64,000 nucleotides of DNA, from positions 1 to 64,000 of the forward strand of contig CAUYLG010038305.1 in assembly GCA_963573385.1 (NCBI GenBank). The letters are read 5' to 3'. Under the pieces are notes generated by a model. That model saw only the letters and a program-made list of their open reading frames with translations. It made no database searches and was not told the origin of the DNA. The stretch comes from Cacajao melanocephalus (Eukaryota; Chordata; Mammalia; Primates; Pitheciidae). Shown here piece by piece: positions 21,850 to 32,269 of this stretch. The stretch's first letter is position 1; every line of letters begins with the position of its first letter. The position numbers and the translations under genes are program-made.

Positions 21850-22480
21850 CTGTCATTTCTTCATTCCTTCATTCACTCAGAACCAATGGATTGAGCCCCC
21901 GCTCTGTACCAGTGTCTGGGCCGGGCATTGGAGGGATGGCAGTGAGTGAGAGACACAACTCCTGCCCTCGTGTAACTTCCAGTCCAGCAGAGAAGACAGA
22001 CTTAAAGAGTCATTACGATGACACTCGATGACAGGTGTGTCAAGGGGAGTAAAAGGTGCCACGGAGCACGTGACAAGGGATCCGATGGGATGGGAGGTAA
22101 GGGAAGGCTTCCTGGAGGAAGCAAGGTTTTAGCTGAGAGCAGAGTTCGCCAAGGAGGGAAGTGACGAGTGAAGGGAGGAGAGTGCTCCAGGTAGACAGCA
22201 TGGCATGAGGAAAGACATCGTCAGAAAGAACACCCTTCTTTGGAAAAAGAATATGAGTTCAGTGGGTCCGGAGCTAGGCATAAGAGGACAAAGCAGACAG
22301 AAGTGCCAGGCTGGGCTCTGGAAGGTGCCTAAAGAACTTGGACTTCACCTGCTGGCAATGGGGAATTGTCAGGAACTTATTTTAAACAGCAGGCGAGCAG
22401 CACCAATCGGACGGATTCCCCAGCATTGTGCAGTGAGGAACCAGAACAACTGGACATGGTGGTCCTAAGTGACCCAATGC
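21850..22480 (-). repeat. L2 LINE, antisense
   Basis: Starts at the L2 3' end (CATTCCTTCATTCACTCAGA), then GTGTCTGGGCCGGGCATTGG, GGCTTCCTGGAGGAAGCAAG, GAGTGCTCCAGGTAGACAGC, TGCCTAAAGAACTTGGACTT. A long antisense copy. Confidence 0.8.
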
Positions 22481-22870
22481 GGCAGAGGCTTGGAGTGTCC
22501 CTCCTGCCTGGGACAGGATGTGCTCAGGGCATGGGAGAAGGGCAGTGAAAATCTCCTTGGACCTTCACAGAGGAGGGTCTGAGGGAGCCAGACAAGACAG
22601 ACGATGGTCTTCAGGGGTCCTTTTGAAAAGAACTGGAAGGTCCCTCTCCTTGAGACCATCACTGCTGGGATGGGAGTGGGGCAGAAGCCAGGAGACGGAG
22701 GCAGAGAGTCCCCTGTCTGCCTGGTGATGTGGCCTGTGGCAGGGGGAAGGTGGCTGCTCCAGGTGGGACATCAGCCCCACTGGCAGGGAGCCCCTTGTCA
22801 GCCATGCAGTGGTGCCAGTGGAAGTGACTGTGACATCCCAGGTGATTGACTTCTGGGATCAAGACATTTC
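22481..22870. other. Unassigned sequence
   Basis: No recognisable feature. Short overlapping ORFs on both strands. Confidence 0.3.
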
Positions 22871-22874
22871 TCAG

Positions 22875-23060
22875 TTTGAAAACCCAGTTTAAAAAAAATC
22901 AATGTTTCACATTCAGCGGTGTTTGGTTAAAAAAAGAAAAATAGCTGTAGCTCGCGCTTTAATGGCAGAAAAGACGGAGCCCCATCAATTATGAGGGGAA
23001 AACAACAGTGTCTTGCTGAGGCTTTGTTCCTTCTACTCCAAAAATATTGAGTCATTTAGC
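22875..23060. promoter_or_regulatory. Candidate conserved non-coding element
   Basis: Repeat-free and AT-rich, with GCGCTTTAATGGCAGAAAAG, CATCAATTATGAGGGGAAAA and AATATTGAGTCATTTAG. It combines homeodomain-type (CAATTA), AP-1-like (TGAGTCA) and other motifs at high density. This texture is typical of deeply conserved enhancers, but it is only an inference from composition. Confidence 0.3.
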
Positions 23061-23424
23061 CCTGCAAGCCATCCACTTGGCAAGTGGCAATGTCTTCATT
23101 TGAAAAGCAGGGCTCTGGAGCCTTGAGGGGCAGCGTGCCTTCTCCCAAACCAGGAGTGACGGGGAGCCCAGGCGTCTCACTGCTGGGGACCGGCCGACTG
23201 CTAGACCCGTGAGCCCCTCTGAGGGAACTCTGCATCATCCTACAAGGCCTGCCCTCATGCCCCTCATCTGAGAGGCCTTTAAGGCTGTTTGACCCCAGTC
23301 GCTGAGAGGCACCCTCTCTGTGTCCCGTAGCATGAAGTGCCGACTTCAAGCACAACCCTTATGAAGTGGCAAGTTCCTGTGTTTCTTCAAGCTCAGCCCG
23401 GGTTCATCCACAGCTCACATCTGC

Positions 23425-23597
23425 ATTCTCAGCCCTGGCTGCACGTTGGAATCACCTGGGCTTTTTAAAGCTGCAACACTCAGAGTATACCCCAGGACGA
23501 TTAAATCAGAATATCTGAGGCCAACACCCCTGGATCAGTATTTTTTAAAAGCTTTTCAGGTGGGTCCGATATGTAGCCAAGGTCAAGAACCAAACGA
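23425..23597. repeat. MER5-type hAT DNA transposon
   Basis: GCTGCACGTTGGAATCACCT at the left and GATATGTAGCCAAGGTCAAG at the right are diverged inverted ends. In between are ATTAAATCAGAATATCTGAG and TATTTTTTAAAAGCTTTTCA, the near-palindromic layout of MER5A/B elements (non-autonomous hAT-Charlie). Confidence 0.8.
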
Positions 23598-23599
23598 CA

Positions 23600-24155
23600 A
23601 TGTAGAAAGCCCTCAAAGGGCCTGTTCTGAGTCAAGTTCCACCGTTTCATATGCTCCAGTTTTTCCTTCTCCCAAACCCTGTTTGCCCTGTTAAAGTTGA
23701 GAGTGTGATATGAGAGTCAACAGGGAGAAGGGGCTATTCTGGATGGGTCTCATTAGGGGCCATATTTCAACAGGGATACCAGGGTTCAGCCCTACAAGTC
23801 CAGATACTCGGGTTGCCTGCAGAGAATGAGATGCAGAAAACTGACTCAAACTGACTAGACTCACAGAAGGCTGATGTACAAGCCAATTGCTACCGATTTC
23901 AGGGGAGACTGTTTATTTCTATGACCAGAATTTAATTTCCCCATTTGGGGAAAATTATTTCTTGGGAAAAAAAAATCCCTGAAAAACGAAAACAAATTTC
24001 TATGTGTTTTCTTATCTTTGTATTTCCCATATATGTATATATTTTCTTTGTTTTCATGTATGTATATTTTTAAAAGTACAGTGAAACCATTCTTGTGATT
24101 TATTCCATCTTAAGTGATCTTTTGTGTAACTGTATCATATTCATGATCATCTTGC
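23600..24155. other. Unassigned AT-rich sequence
   Basis: No exon found. From 23990 to 24080 it is strongly AT-rich with repeated TATGTATATATTT wording. Parts may belong to the L1 fragment that follows. Confidence 0.3.
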
Positions 24156-24157
24156 AA

Positions 24158-24280
24158 AAAGGCCCATCAAGGAATGGTGCCACAGTTTACTGAGCCCTTT
24201 CCTGTTGTTAAACCTCCAGCTATGTTATGATTTTCGCTATTTTAAATGACGTAACGCGGCCATGTACATTGCCATTTCTA
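24158..24280 (-). repeat. L1M LINE fragment, antisense
   Basis: GCCACAGTTTACTGAGCCCT, CTGTTGTTAAACCTCCAGCT and TTTCGCTATTTTAAATGACG follow the antisense ORF2 3' wording of old L1 elements. Short and diverged. Confidence 0.45.
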
Positions 24281-25225
24281 CCTCAAGCACCCCTGTCTCA
24301 GGCCCGATCCCCAGAGGTGGGGCGCCTGAGTCACAGATGTGAGTATCTCTGGGACAGCTCTGCCTCTCCATCCTCCACCATTCTGCTGTGCGTGGGATCT
24401 TTTTGACCAGACCAGTAATTTCCTTATACTCCGGAAGGTGTAAATGGAACAGGGGAAGTTCCATGGTCCAAGTTGGATTTAAAGAAAGTTAAACCACATT
24501 TTTTAAAAGCAGGACTAAGGTGAAAATAAAAGTTGAATCACACAACGTAAAGATGGAAACTCCTTTACAGTGGGAGCTCTGCGAGCCTTTATTAAGAGCA
24601 CATGCACTGGGAGGGCTTTGGCACACCGCATTTATGAAGCTCACTTGACCTTAGACATTCTTCTTACAGGGCCAGTTTTCCAGGGAAGGCATTTTGGGAA
24701 AAGCTAGACTAGCACATCTTGAAGATTTCTTTATGCTCCGAGGTTCCGAGGTTTTAGATCGAAGTAGCAAAGCCAGCTGCCGCTGCCGCCTTGAAACTCC
24801 AGGGCTCATTCTTCCAGTCCATTTCCTCTGACAGGGGCCTACGCCAGGGCTTCGTTTTCTCACTTGAATGACTCCGGCAGCCTTCCACCAGGCCTCCTGC
24901 CTGCCGCCTCTTCCCCCTTGCTCCACCCTGTGCAGCCTGTCAGACCCACTTCTTCAAACTCCGATGCTGTCATGCTCTGCTCCCAGGGTCCTGCCCTACC
25001 TCCTCCTCCAGCCTTCCTCAGTCTGCCTCATTCCCCTCACATACTCAATCAACACACGAGCCTGTGTGCTGCAGCAGGCCCTCTATGCAAAGGGGAGCTG
25101 GGCTTTGGCTACCCAGGGAAATCCCGGAGGCGAGCAGAGGGCAGTGAGGTGGCGTTGGGAAACAGGATGAGAGAAGTGCAAAGTCCTCACCTCTGCGCCT
25201 TTTTCAATTGAATAAAATCAAGAGG
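24281..25225. other. Unassigned sequence
   Basis: No recognised gene. ORFs at 24651-24926 (minus) and 24864-25211 (plus, 115 codons) overlap and lack familiar domains. A small direct repeat CTCCGAGGTTCCGAGGTT lies near 24736. Confidence 0.3.
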
Positions 25226-25227
25226 TG

Positions 25228-25411
25228 CACCATGCTGGCCAGGATGGTCTCGATCTCCTGACCTTGTGATCCACCCGCCTAAAATACAAAAATTAGCTGG
25301 GTATGGTGGCGCAGGCCTGTAATCCCAGCTACTTGGTAGGCTGAGGCAGGAGAATTGCTTGAACCAGGGAGTCGGAGGTTGCAGTGAACCGAGACCATGC
25401 CTCTTCTCCAG
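25228..25411. mobile_element. Internally inverted Alu fragment
   Basis: Bases 25228-25280 are Alu left-arm sequence on the minus strand (ending CCTTGTGATCCACCCGCCT). Bases 25281-25411 are Alu middle/right arm on the plus strand (starting AAAATACAAAAATTAGCTGG). They join with no spacer at 25280/25281. Both outer ends are truncated, and no A tail or target-site duplication is visible. Confidence 0.9.
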
Positions 25412-25635
25412 AAACCTGAGCGCCTGAGGGCTTCTAAGGGCCAACTCTGGCATTTATACCGCTCTCCTTCCCCTAACTCCCTGCTCTCTCTCTCTCTTTC
25501 TACATGTATCCACCTGCGTAATCATGGAACCTCTTCACGTGTGGTTCCTAGACTTGAAGATCGGAAAATGGTGTAGGGCTCATATCCAAATTTCAGCTGA
25601 GCATTTACCAGGGGTTCTCGTGACACACGTAAGGC
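25412..25635. other. Unassigned sequence
   Basis: Contains a short (CT)n run around 25484-25500. Otherwise not recognised. Confidence 0.3.
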
Positions 25636-25639
25636 ACAG

Positions 25640-25990
25640 CAGTAATAATGGAGTCTGTCTATTGCATCCTTACCATGGTCCAAGCCCCTTTCACATACAT
25701 GGTTTCATTTACTCATAAATCATGAAATGTCAGAGCTGGAAGGGGCATTAGGGACTACGACTCCATTTAGCAATCGACTTTTTTTTTTCCAAAGCGAAAA
25801 TTTTCCTCAGAAGCTCTACATACAAAGCAGGTAAAATTGGTGCTAGTTTAGTTGAAGTGGGGCTGGCTCAATTGCTTGAGCCTCACCCCTTGTTTCATGA
25901 GAAATGAGGTTCAGAGAAGGGAGGTCACTTCTAAACTCACAGTGAGTTAAGGCTGCCTGGACCAGGCCCGCAGCTCCTAACCCACAGTGC
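25640..25990 (-). repeat. MIR and MIR3-like remnants, antisense
   Basis: Bases 25640-25715 read TATTGCATCCTTACCATGGT ... TTTCATTTACTC as an antisense MIR end. Bases 25720-25990 read ATGTCAGAGCTGGAAGGGGC and AGAGAAGGGAGGTCACTTCT, the antisense MIR3-like wording. Roughly 100 unrelated bases lie in the middle. Confidence 0.55.
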
Positions 25991-25994
25991 TGTG

Positions 25995-26780
25995 CATTGT
26001 GCTTCTCCACTCTGACTGGGGATGTGTGCTAACGTGGACAGAGCTCTGGCAGGCCCTGACTGGCTGCAGAGGGAGAAGTCATGCCTTCTGTTTACCCTGT
26101 GACCCAGTCATATGCAAGATGGAGAGATGCCCCTTGAGCAGGTGATGTGGGGAACCCCTGCAGATGCCACTGGGTGTGACTGGATATGTGGCACCAGATG
26201 CCCTCACAGGACAGGCTCTTGTGCTATTGAGAGGCGCACAATCTAAGCCTACAGCACCTCTGAACATTTCTAGCACCTCTAGAGGCAAACAAGCATCCCT
26301 CCTTTCTCTAGCATAAGCAGGCTTGCTTTATGTAAGAATGGGAAGTAGCTGCTCTATTCTCTGGAAGTGGCTGATCCTGGAGGACCTGCAGGCTATTGGG
26401 TAATCCAGGTTTGCCAGCACCCAGCCCTGGGGGAGGCTTGCACCGCAGGAGCCTCCCTTGCCAGCCTGAGCCCACACGTTCACCAGGCCTCCTGCAGAAA
26501 AACGTCAGCTGGCCATGCCTGTTGAGAGCAGAGTGCCTGGAAGTGTCAGAGTAGGAGGGAGGCGGATCCTTTGCTCATCCCGAGGCAACAGCTTTCTTCT
26601 TGGGCTCTTCCAAAGGGTGCCCACGCCATGTATGTGGGAGCAGGGAGGGCGGCCAGACCTGATTCTGCTACAAGGCTGACACCTGTTTGCATTAAAGAAG
26701 AATTTGACTTGGCTATAGAGATGCGATGATTGTGGTTGAAAGGGTGGAGAGGTGATGATGACAGTGCTGGAGATGTGATG
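25995..26780. other. Unassigned sequence
   Basis: No repeat or exon recognised. A 182-codon minus-strand ORF (26505-27053) runs from here through two L2 fragments. This argues that it is not a gene. Confidence 0.35.
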
Positions 26781-26784
26781 AGAA

Positions 26785-27118
26785 GCATTCCTTAGTCGCT
26801 CTGCAAACATTACTAGGCAAGCTTCTGTGTCCCAGACACTGGAAAGACTGGGAAAAAAGACAGACATAGGCACCCCCTCAAGGGGCTTCCTTGAAGATGT
26901 CCCTGACCCCCAGGTCAGGTCAAGACCCTTGCTATTTGCTTTCTGGGACCCCTGTGCTTTTCCTTCATGGCGCTTGCCATAGCGTAGAATAGGTTTGTCT
27001 GTGATTATTTGATGTCTGCCTGTGTCTACCTCTAAACTATATGCTTGGCTCACTCTGTATCCTTAGGACAAAGATGGAGTCTAGTAGGTACTCATAAAAT
27101 ATTTACCAGGTGAATAAA
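26785..27118. repeat. Two L2 LINE 3' ends in opposite orientation
   Basis: 26785-26900 is antisense L2 (TCTGTGTCCCAGACACTGGA, CCTCAAGGGGCTTCCTTGAA). 26905-27118 is sense L2 (GCTTTTCCTTCATGGCGCTT, GTCTAGTAGGTACTCATAAA, ending ACCAGGTGAATAAA). The two 3' ends face outward from a shared point. Confidence 0.7.
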
Positions 27119-27119
27119 A

Positions 27120-28405
27120 AGAGAGTTACCTTTGGCAATCTCAGTAGAGACTTTCTTCAAAGTCTAAGAATTTACCGTTCAGCACAGCAAGGGTTCTATG
27201 CCCACAGATTATGCACACGTGGCAGGTCAGTGGCAAGGAAGTGAAGACATTTTTGGCTTAGCCTTAAAGAGGATAAAATGCTTGAATGCTGCTGGGTGGG
27301 GTGGGCTGGGCCGGCATTGATGGCAGAGTGGAGCCAGAGGCGAAGAGCATGGGAGGAGAGGGCTCTGGGCTTCATTCTAATGGAATCCCCAGCTTGTCTT
27401 CTGTCCCCAGTTAGATCCGAAGTGAGAGACTCAGGGCGGGAGTAGGATGTGCCCATGCCAGGAAGCCATGGCAAACCATCCTGCTCATTCGGACTCGAAG
27501 GTACTGTCAGAGAGACTGAGGTCTTAACCCAGCCGATCATGCCCATTGGTGTCCAGATGCTGGGGGGTGAATGGGCATAGAGTTGGCACCAATAGGCAGC
27601 ATCACAGCCACCACATCAGGGAGCAAGAACTCCTCCCATGCATGGAGGAGAGGCTGAAGGCCAGGTGCTTGCAGTGTGCACTGCTGTGCCCAGCTCCAGA
27701 ACCTTCCTCCTCAGGCATCTCCACAGGCTGGGAAACCTCTTACCACTGGAACCTGCAGAGAAGACCGCTGTGAGATGGGATGGGGGAGTCCTCCTCAGGT
27801 GGCTCTTGGCAGTGACTTCCTCACCCAGGCAGCTCAAGGAAGCATTGAGACAGACACTTTGAGAGGAAGTGTGACACCTGGATATTGCACAATGTAATGG
27901 AACCAGCCAAGTGGCAAATGTAGCTTTTAAATAGGTTTTGTGTTCCCCATTAACTGCCCTGATGTTGATTAGCCCTGACAGCCAAGGAGAAGGGTCTGGT
28001 CAGCAACTTTCCCCTGACAAGGCCTCCCTGCTCCCCAAGGCAGTGAGAGCTCAGCCTACAGTTCAGCCATGTTCCGGAAGCTGCATGGAGGGGAGTGGAG
28101 TGGGGTGGGGTGGGGTACCTTGAGGATGGCTGGCTCCCTGGAAGGACTCTGGTGGGTGGGCTCAGCCCTAGACTCCCATTCTCTCTCCAGTCCATGCTCT
28201 GTCCCCTCCATCCTGGCTTGGAGATAGGTCAGGTGACCATCTCTCTTACCATGTAGGTATGGACAATGGGCCACGCTAATGAAGGATTGCTCCGTCTGGA
28301 GGTCCCCAGAATTATCCACTGGAGTTGGAAAAACTTGGATGGTCAGCTGGGTCTGATCTGCTTATTGGCCTTCTCTAGATGCATCTTCAAACGGAACATG
28401 TAGAT
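27120..28405. other. Unassigned sequence with G-run cluster
   Basis: No gene recognised. G runs at 28090-28115 (four GGGG blocks, three separated by single T) could fold as a G-quadruplex. Overlapping short ORFs on both strands at 27.5-28.3 kb have no known motifs. Confidence 0.35.
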
Positions 28406-28409
28406 TTAC

Positions 28410-28500
28410 ATAGATCTTGCAGCCAGATGGACATGGATCAGATTCCTAGGTCTAGTATTATTAGCTGCATGAATTTGGGCTCAGCCCAGGACAAACAAGA
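28410..28500 (+). repeat. MIR-like fragment
   Basis: CAGCCAGATGGACATGGATC then TTATTAGCTGCATGAATTTG follow the MIR core order. It shares the non-consensus extension GGCTCAGCCCAG with the copy at 29862-29945. Confidence 0.5.
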
Positions 28501-29330
28501 GTCAAAAAGAATGCATGGAGGTCATCTAAGAGCCCAGGGGTCCTCCCATCAAGGTGCTAGAAGGAAGGATAATGACTGAAACCATGGAAGATTCCAGAAA
28601 TCTGGTAATTCTCAGGCTTATCTGCCCTCCTGGAGCAGCATAAAAGATGACCACAAAAGATCCTGTGGGCTTGTCCTTGGGGAGAAACAGGCAGGAGGAG
28701 CTGGGGAGATGGTGTCCTAACTGCTAACTATGGTCAGTGTTCATAGGAGTGCTGGTAGCTCCAGAAGATGGAAGAAGCAGGATGTGCCCTTGGGCTTTCA
28801 GAAAGGAAGAAAGAGCCCAGAGGAAGTTGTCTGGGGCAGAGAAGTGGCTCCAGGGTTTTAAACCTCAGGGTGTTGAGTCCAGAGGAACGGGGGTGAGATG
28901 TTTCTCTGCCTCCTACTCTCATCATACCCCATTGACAAAGACTTCTGGCAGCTGATCTTCTACTTATTTTGCCTATCTCAGGCCCTCGGTCCAAAGATTT
29001 TGCCAAAGGACAAACATCCCCTTTGAGTCCCTTCCTTCCTCTGAGTTAAATGCTTTTGCTCAGCTCTGGGCTTGAGAAGGCAAAGTTGTACAGCTTATAA
29101 TCAGTAACTCCATCTGCCTTTTGCATCTATCTCTGTAGGTTGCCTGATTTAGCCTCACCCTTACCCCTCTGTCCTGGCAATGCCCACTTCCCCTGGCCTT
29201 CTCCCCAAGATGAAATCGCTGAGAAGTCATTCAACACACTTGGGTTACATCGCTGAGTGGTTTTAGCTCTCTTCTGTCTGACTCCAAATCTCATGCTCTT
29301 TCAATCACCCCATGTGGTTTTCACATAAAA
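28501..29330. other. Unassigned sequence
   Basis: No exon or clear repeat. The end (CTGACTCCAAATCTCATGCT near 29280) resembles a short antisense MIR tail. Confidence 0.3.
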
Positions 29331-29334
29331 ATTC

Positions 29335-29690
29335 TCATCATAGCACAAATCTCTGAAATAAAAAAAAACTGGAAATAACCTAAATGTTCAACAATTAGGA
29401 AGTTGTTTAGTAAATCACGATGTATCCATTTGTTAGAACGTTATACAGACATTAAAAGTGATCATTACAGAGACTGTATAGCAACTTGGGGAAAGGTTTA
29501 TGATAAGACACCAAGTGAAAATACAATGCAAATACTACAATTGCTTTGATTGCAATGATGGAAAATATGTCAGTGTGTCAACAAGGGCTGAAAGATAATA
29601 TGCAGAGGTGAAAAATAGTTGTGTTCTGGGTGGTGTTTTTTCTTTCCTTCTAAAACGATGTGCTTCTTTTCAATTCTTCTCGTGTAGTCG
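29335..29690 (+). repeat. Old L1M LINE 3' fragment
   Basis: AAACTGGAAATAACCTAAAT, CAATTAGGAAGTTGTTTAGT, CAGACATTAAAAGTGATCAT, followed by a GTGAAAATACAATGCAAATA block. This is the C-terminal ORF2 and 3' UTR of an L1MC/L1MD-type element. Confidence 0.75.
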
Positions 29691-29861
29691 TTTTTCTTAC
29701 TGTGAGATAATTTTTCAGGGTTGATGTAGAGCACACAAGAATATATGATGAGACAAGCTCAAAATCTGGGAAATTTCCACGATGGGGAATCCCCTGGACT
29801 AGCGATGCTGACTCCTCCTTCATGTTAAGGGGCTCCAGCTCAGACGCAGAACCTCCATATC

Positions 29862-29945
29862 ATAGGTAAGAGCATAGGTCCTGTAGTCAGACGGACATGG
29901 AGTAGCTGCATGAACCTGGACTCAGCCCAGAGCAAGCACTCCTGT
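29862..29945 (+). repeat. MIR-like fragment
   Basis: GTAAGAGCATAGGTCCTGTA, TCAGACGGACATGG and then TAGCTGCATGAACCTGGACT. The consensus stretch between GACATGG and AGCTG is deleted. It is paired with the copy at 28410-28500. Confidence 0.5.
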
Positions 29946-30600
29946 GCAGAGTCAATGCAACCAAACATAGGAGATACACTTCTCAATACATTTTGACTAG
30001 AGAATGTCCTTCCTAAATAATTCATCATCGGTATTGGGTGTTTCAATTCTCCAACTCTCTGCTAAAGCAAGGCTTCAATGATTTTATTTTTTGGCAACTG
30101 GGTTTCCAGTAAGGGGTGGTGGGGTGGGTGTTGTCTGTCACTATGCACGGTCCTGACCTGGCACTACAGACAAGTATATGGTTGTTTCTCTGGGAAATTG
30201 CAGGACCGGCATTTCCCCTGACCCAACCTGTTTTTCCATGGAAGTACATTTATGCTAACCACTTCAACGTGGTCTCCATCAGTGGGAGGTTAAAAAACTT
30301 TGGAATTCTTGGAGTTTGGCAGGAAAGGGAATTAGAAAAAATTGGAAGTTGGGGGGTAGGAGTGGTAGATGACATGCCAGCTCTTACTGAGTTATGACCC
30401 TGGTTAATGGCTCCAAAACATATGTTGGGTAGCAAGTTTTAAGTCTTGATGACCTTTGTGAGCATTGAAACTAGGAGTGAAAAGCTGTAAGACCCACAGT
30501 TGGTACTGGCACTACTTCTTTAACCTGCAGCTGTCACAGAATCTTGGTGTGTTTTATAAAGTATAAAAAAGTGGCTTTGATGATCTGTTCCACAGACTAT
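29946..30600. other. Unassigned sequence
   Basis: No exon or repeat recognised. An ORF of 93 codons at 30116-30397 has no familiar features. Confidence 0.3.
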
Positions 30601-30654
30601 CTGCAAAATAATAGCAACCAGCAAAGACAACTCCAACTGGAAGTAATCTGTGAC

Positions 30655-30780
30655 CACTCTGTCTCTGTCTCTGTCACCTTCTTTCTCCATTTATCTCTGC
30701 CTTTCTCTGTGCTCAAGTAGTCTCTCTCTCTGCCCCTCCTCTCTCCTCTTTTTCCCATCCCTCCTTGCTCTCCCTTCAAT
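30655..30780. repeat. CT-rich low-complexity tract
   Basis: Imperfect TCTCTG/CTCTCT wording across about 125 bases, almost all pyrimidine on the plus strand. Confidence 0.7.
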
Positions 30781-30819
30781 CTATTTTTGCTTGTAAGAAA
30801 AACACTATGTAATTTTCTT

Positions 30820-31090
30820 TAAAAATTAATTCTACCCTACAAAGTACGTCTAAAATATTCAAGAGAAGAAAAAGTTTCTTTAAAGAGTAGTTTGCATTAG
30901 AACTGTTTCTTCCAGCATAATTGAGTTAATGAATACCCCTTTAGAATTTAATGCAAAGTAACTTTCACACCGGTGGTGAGCTTCAAAGATAGGTGTATAG
31001 ATAACTAGTAGCATGGTTCCCCCTGGCAACCAAGGTAAACTTTAGTCCTGATTGGGCCAAAACAGTCAAGAGGAGGATGGAATCAAGTAC
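30820..31090. promoter_or_regulatory. Candidate conserved non-coding element with RFX-like X-box
   Basis: Repeat-free. AT-rich wording (GCATAATTGAGTTAATGAAT, AATTTAATGCAAAGTAAC) is followed by CTTTCACACC (T-box-like). An imperfect palindrome GGTTCCCCCTGGCAACC at 31015-31031 fits an RFX X-box of two half-sites with a three-base spacer. Function is inferred from motifs only. Confidence 0.3.
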
Positions 31091-31580
31091 AAACAGCCAC
31101 ATTTGTCACCAATGCTCTTTGGAGAAAGAAGAGAAAAAAAAAAAGCAATAATGAGTGTTGAAAGAGGGCAGAATGGGTTGTGAACCCAAAGTTAGGGGTA
31201 GAAGGTTTTTCTGTTCATTTGTTTGTTTGAGTATGAAATTTGTTCTGAACTGAGCTGGAAAAGCTAGAAGGCAGCAGTGACATCCAATTTTAATAAAATG
31301 AAGAGCGAGCAAAAATCATTTTCATTGTGTTTGAAGAGAGAGTCTGGTCAATTCACGGGCTGCTGGAGCAGGCCATCACATGGAGGTGAGTCTACTGCTG
31401 TTCATTAGCCCTGAAAGCCAGAGCCCAAGGCAAGAGCAAACCCAATCCAGGAAGGCTGCTGACATAGGACGCAGTCAAAGAAATCTGCAACCCACTCAGT
31501 CTTTAAAGCCTGTGGACACTTTCTACTCAATGCCGTTTTAATTTGTCCCTTTTCTCCATTCCTATTGCCTTCATCCACAT
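31091..31580. other. Unassigned sequence
   Basis: No exon or repeat recognised apart from an A-rich run at 31131-31146. Confidence 0.3.
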
Positions 31581-31584
31581 CCTT

Positions 31585-32265
31585 ATTCTGTGTCACCTGA
31601 ACGATTACAATATCTTCTCACCTTGTTTTTGCATTGGCTAGAAGTGCTCTATCTACCACCCAAATCTGGTCAGGCTATTCCCTGCTTGAATCTCTTCAAA
31701 GGGATGTGAATAATTAATGTAACACAGGGATACATGATACAAACTCTCTAGTACTGAATACAAGGCCCTTCGTGATCTCACTCTGCTTCCCCTCACCAGC
31801 CAGCTACATTGCTCACCTCTCCCCTCCCTTACCCCACTGGGCACCCTATTGTTAGACTTTCTGAACTACTTGCCATTCTACCAATTTGTGTGTCATGCTC
31901 TCCCCTTTTTCTAGGTTAATCGCTCTTCCTGGAAATTCCCTTCCCGTCTTCAATCCTCTTCCAATTGACACGTGCCCTTCAAGATCCAGGTAAGGCACTA
32001 TCCCTGCCTTCCCTGACCACTGTCACCATCGAAGTCTTGGCCAGTCATTCTTACTATATACTTCCCAAATACTGAACACATATCTCTATTTTAGGGCCTA
32101 TTACCTTGCTTGACAATGGTTTACTCCGCCCTCTCTCTGTCTTTACCATATGCTCCTGGAGGGCAGAGACTGTGTCTTGGTTCTTGTGGCACCCGAGCTC
32201 TTCGCATGGGGCCTGGCACATAATAGGCACTCAGTAAATGTTTGTTAATAAATATAAATGAAATG
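31585..32265 (+). repeat. L2 LINE 3' end, long copy
   Basis: GATACAAACTCTCTAGTACT is followed by ATACAAGGCCCTTCGTGATC, TTCCTGGAAATTCCCTTCCC, TGCCTTCCCTGACCACTGTC, CTCCTGGAGGGCAGAGACTG, ending GGCACTCAGTAAATGTTTGT. A well-preserved L2a-type end. Confidence 0.9.
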
Positions 32266-32269
32266 AGAT

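Noticed and set aside
26505..27053. 182-codon minus-strand ORF
   Set aside because: It crosses two opposed L2 LINE ends and has no recognisable domain, so it is a chance ORF in repeat-derived DNA.
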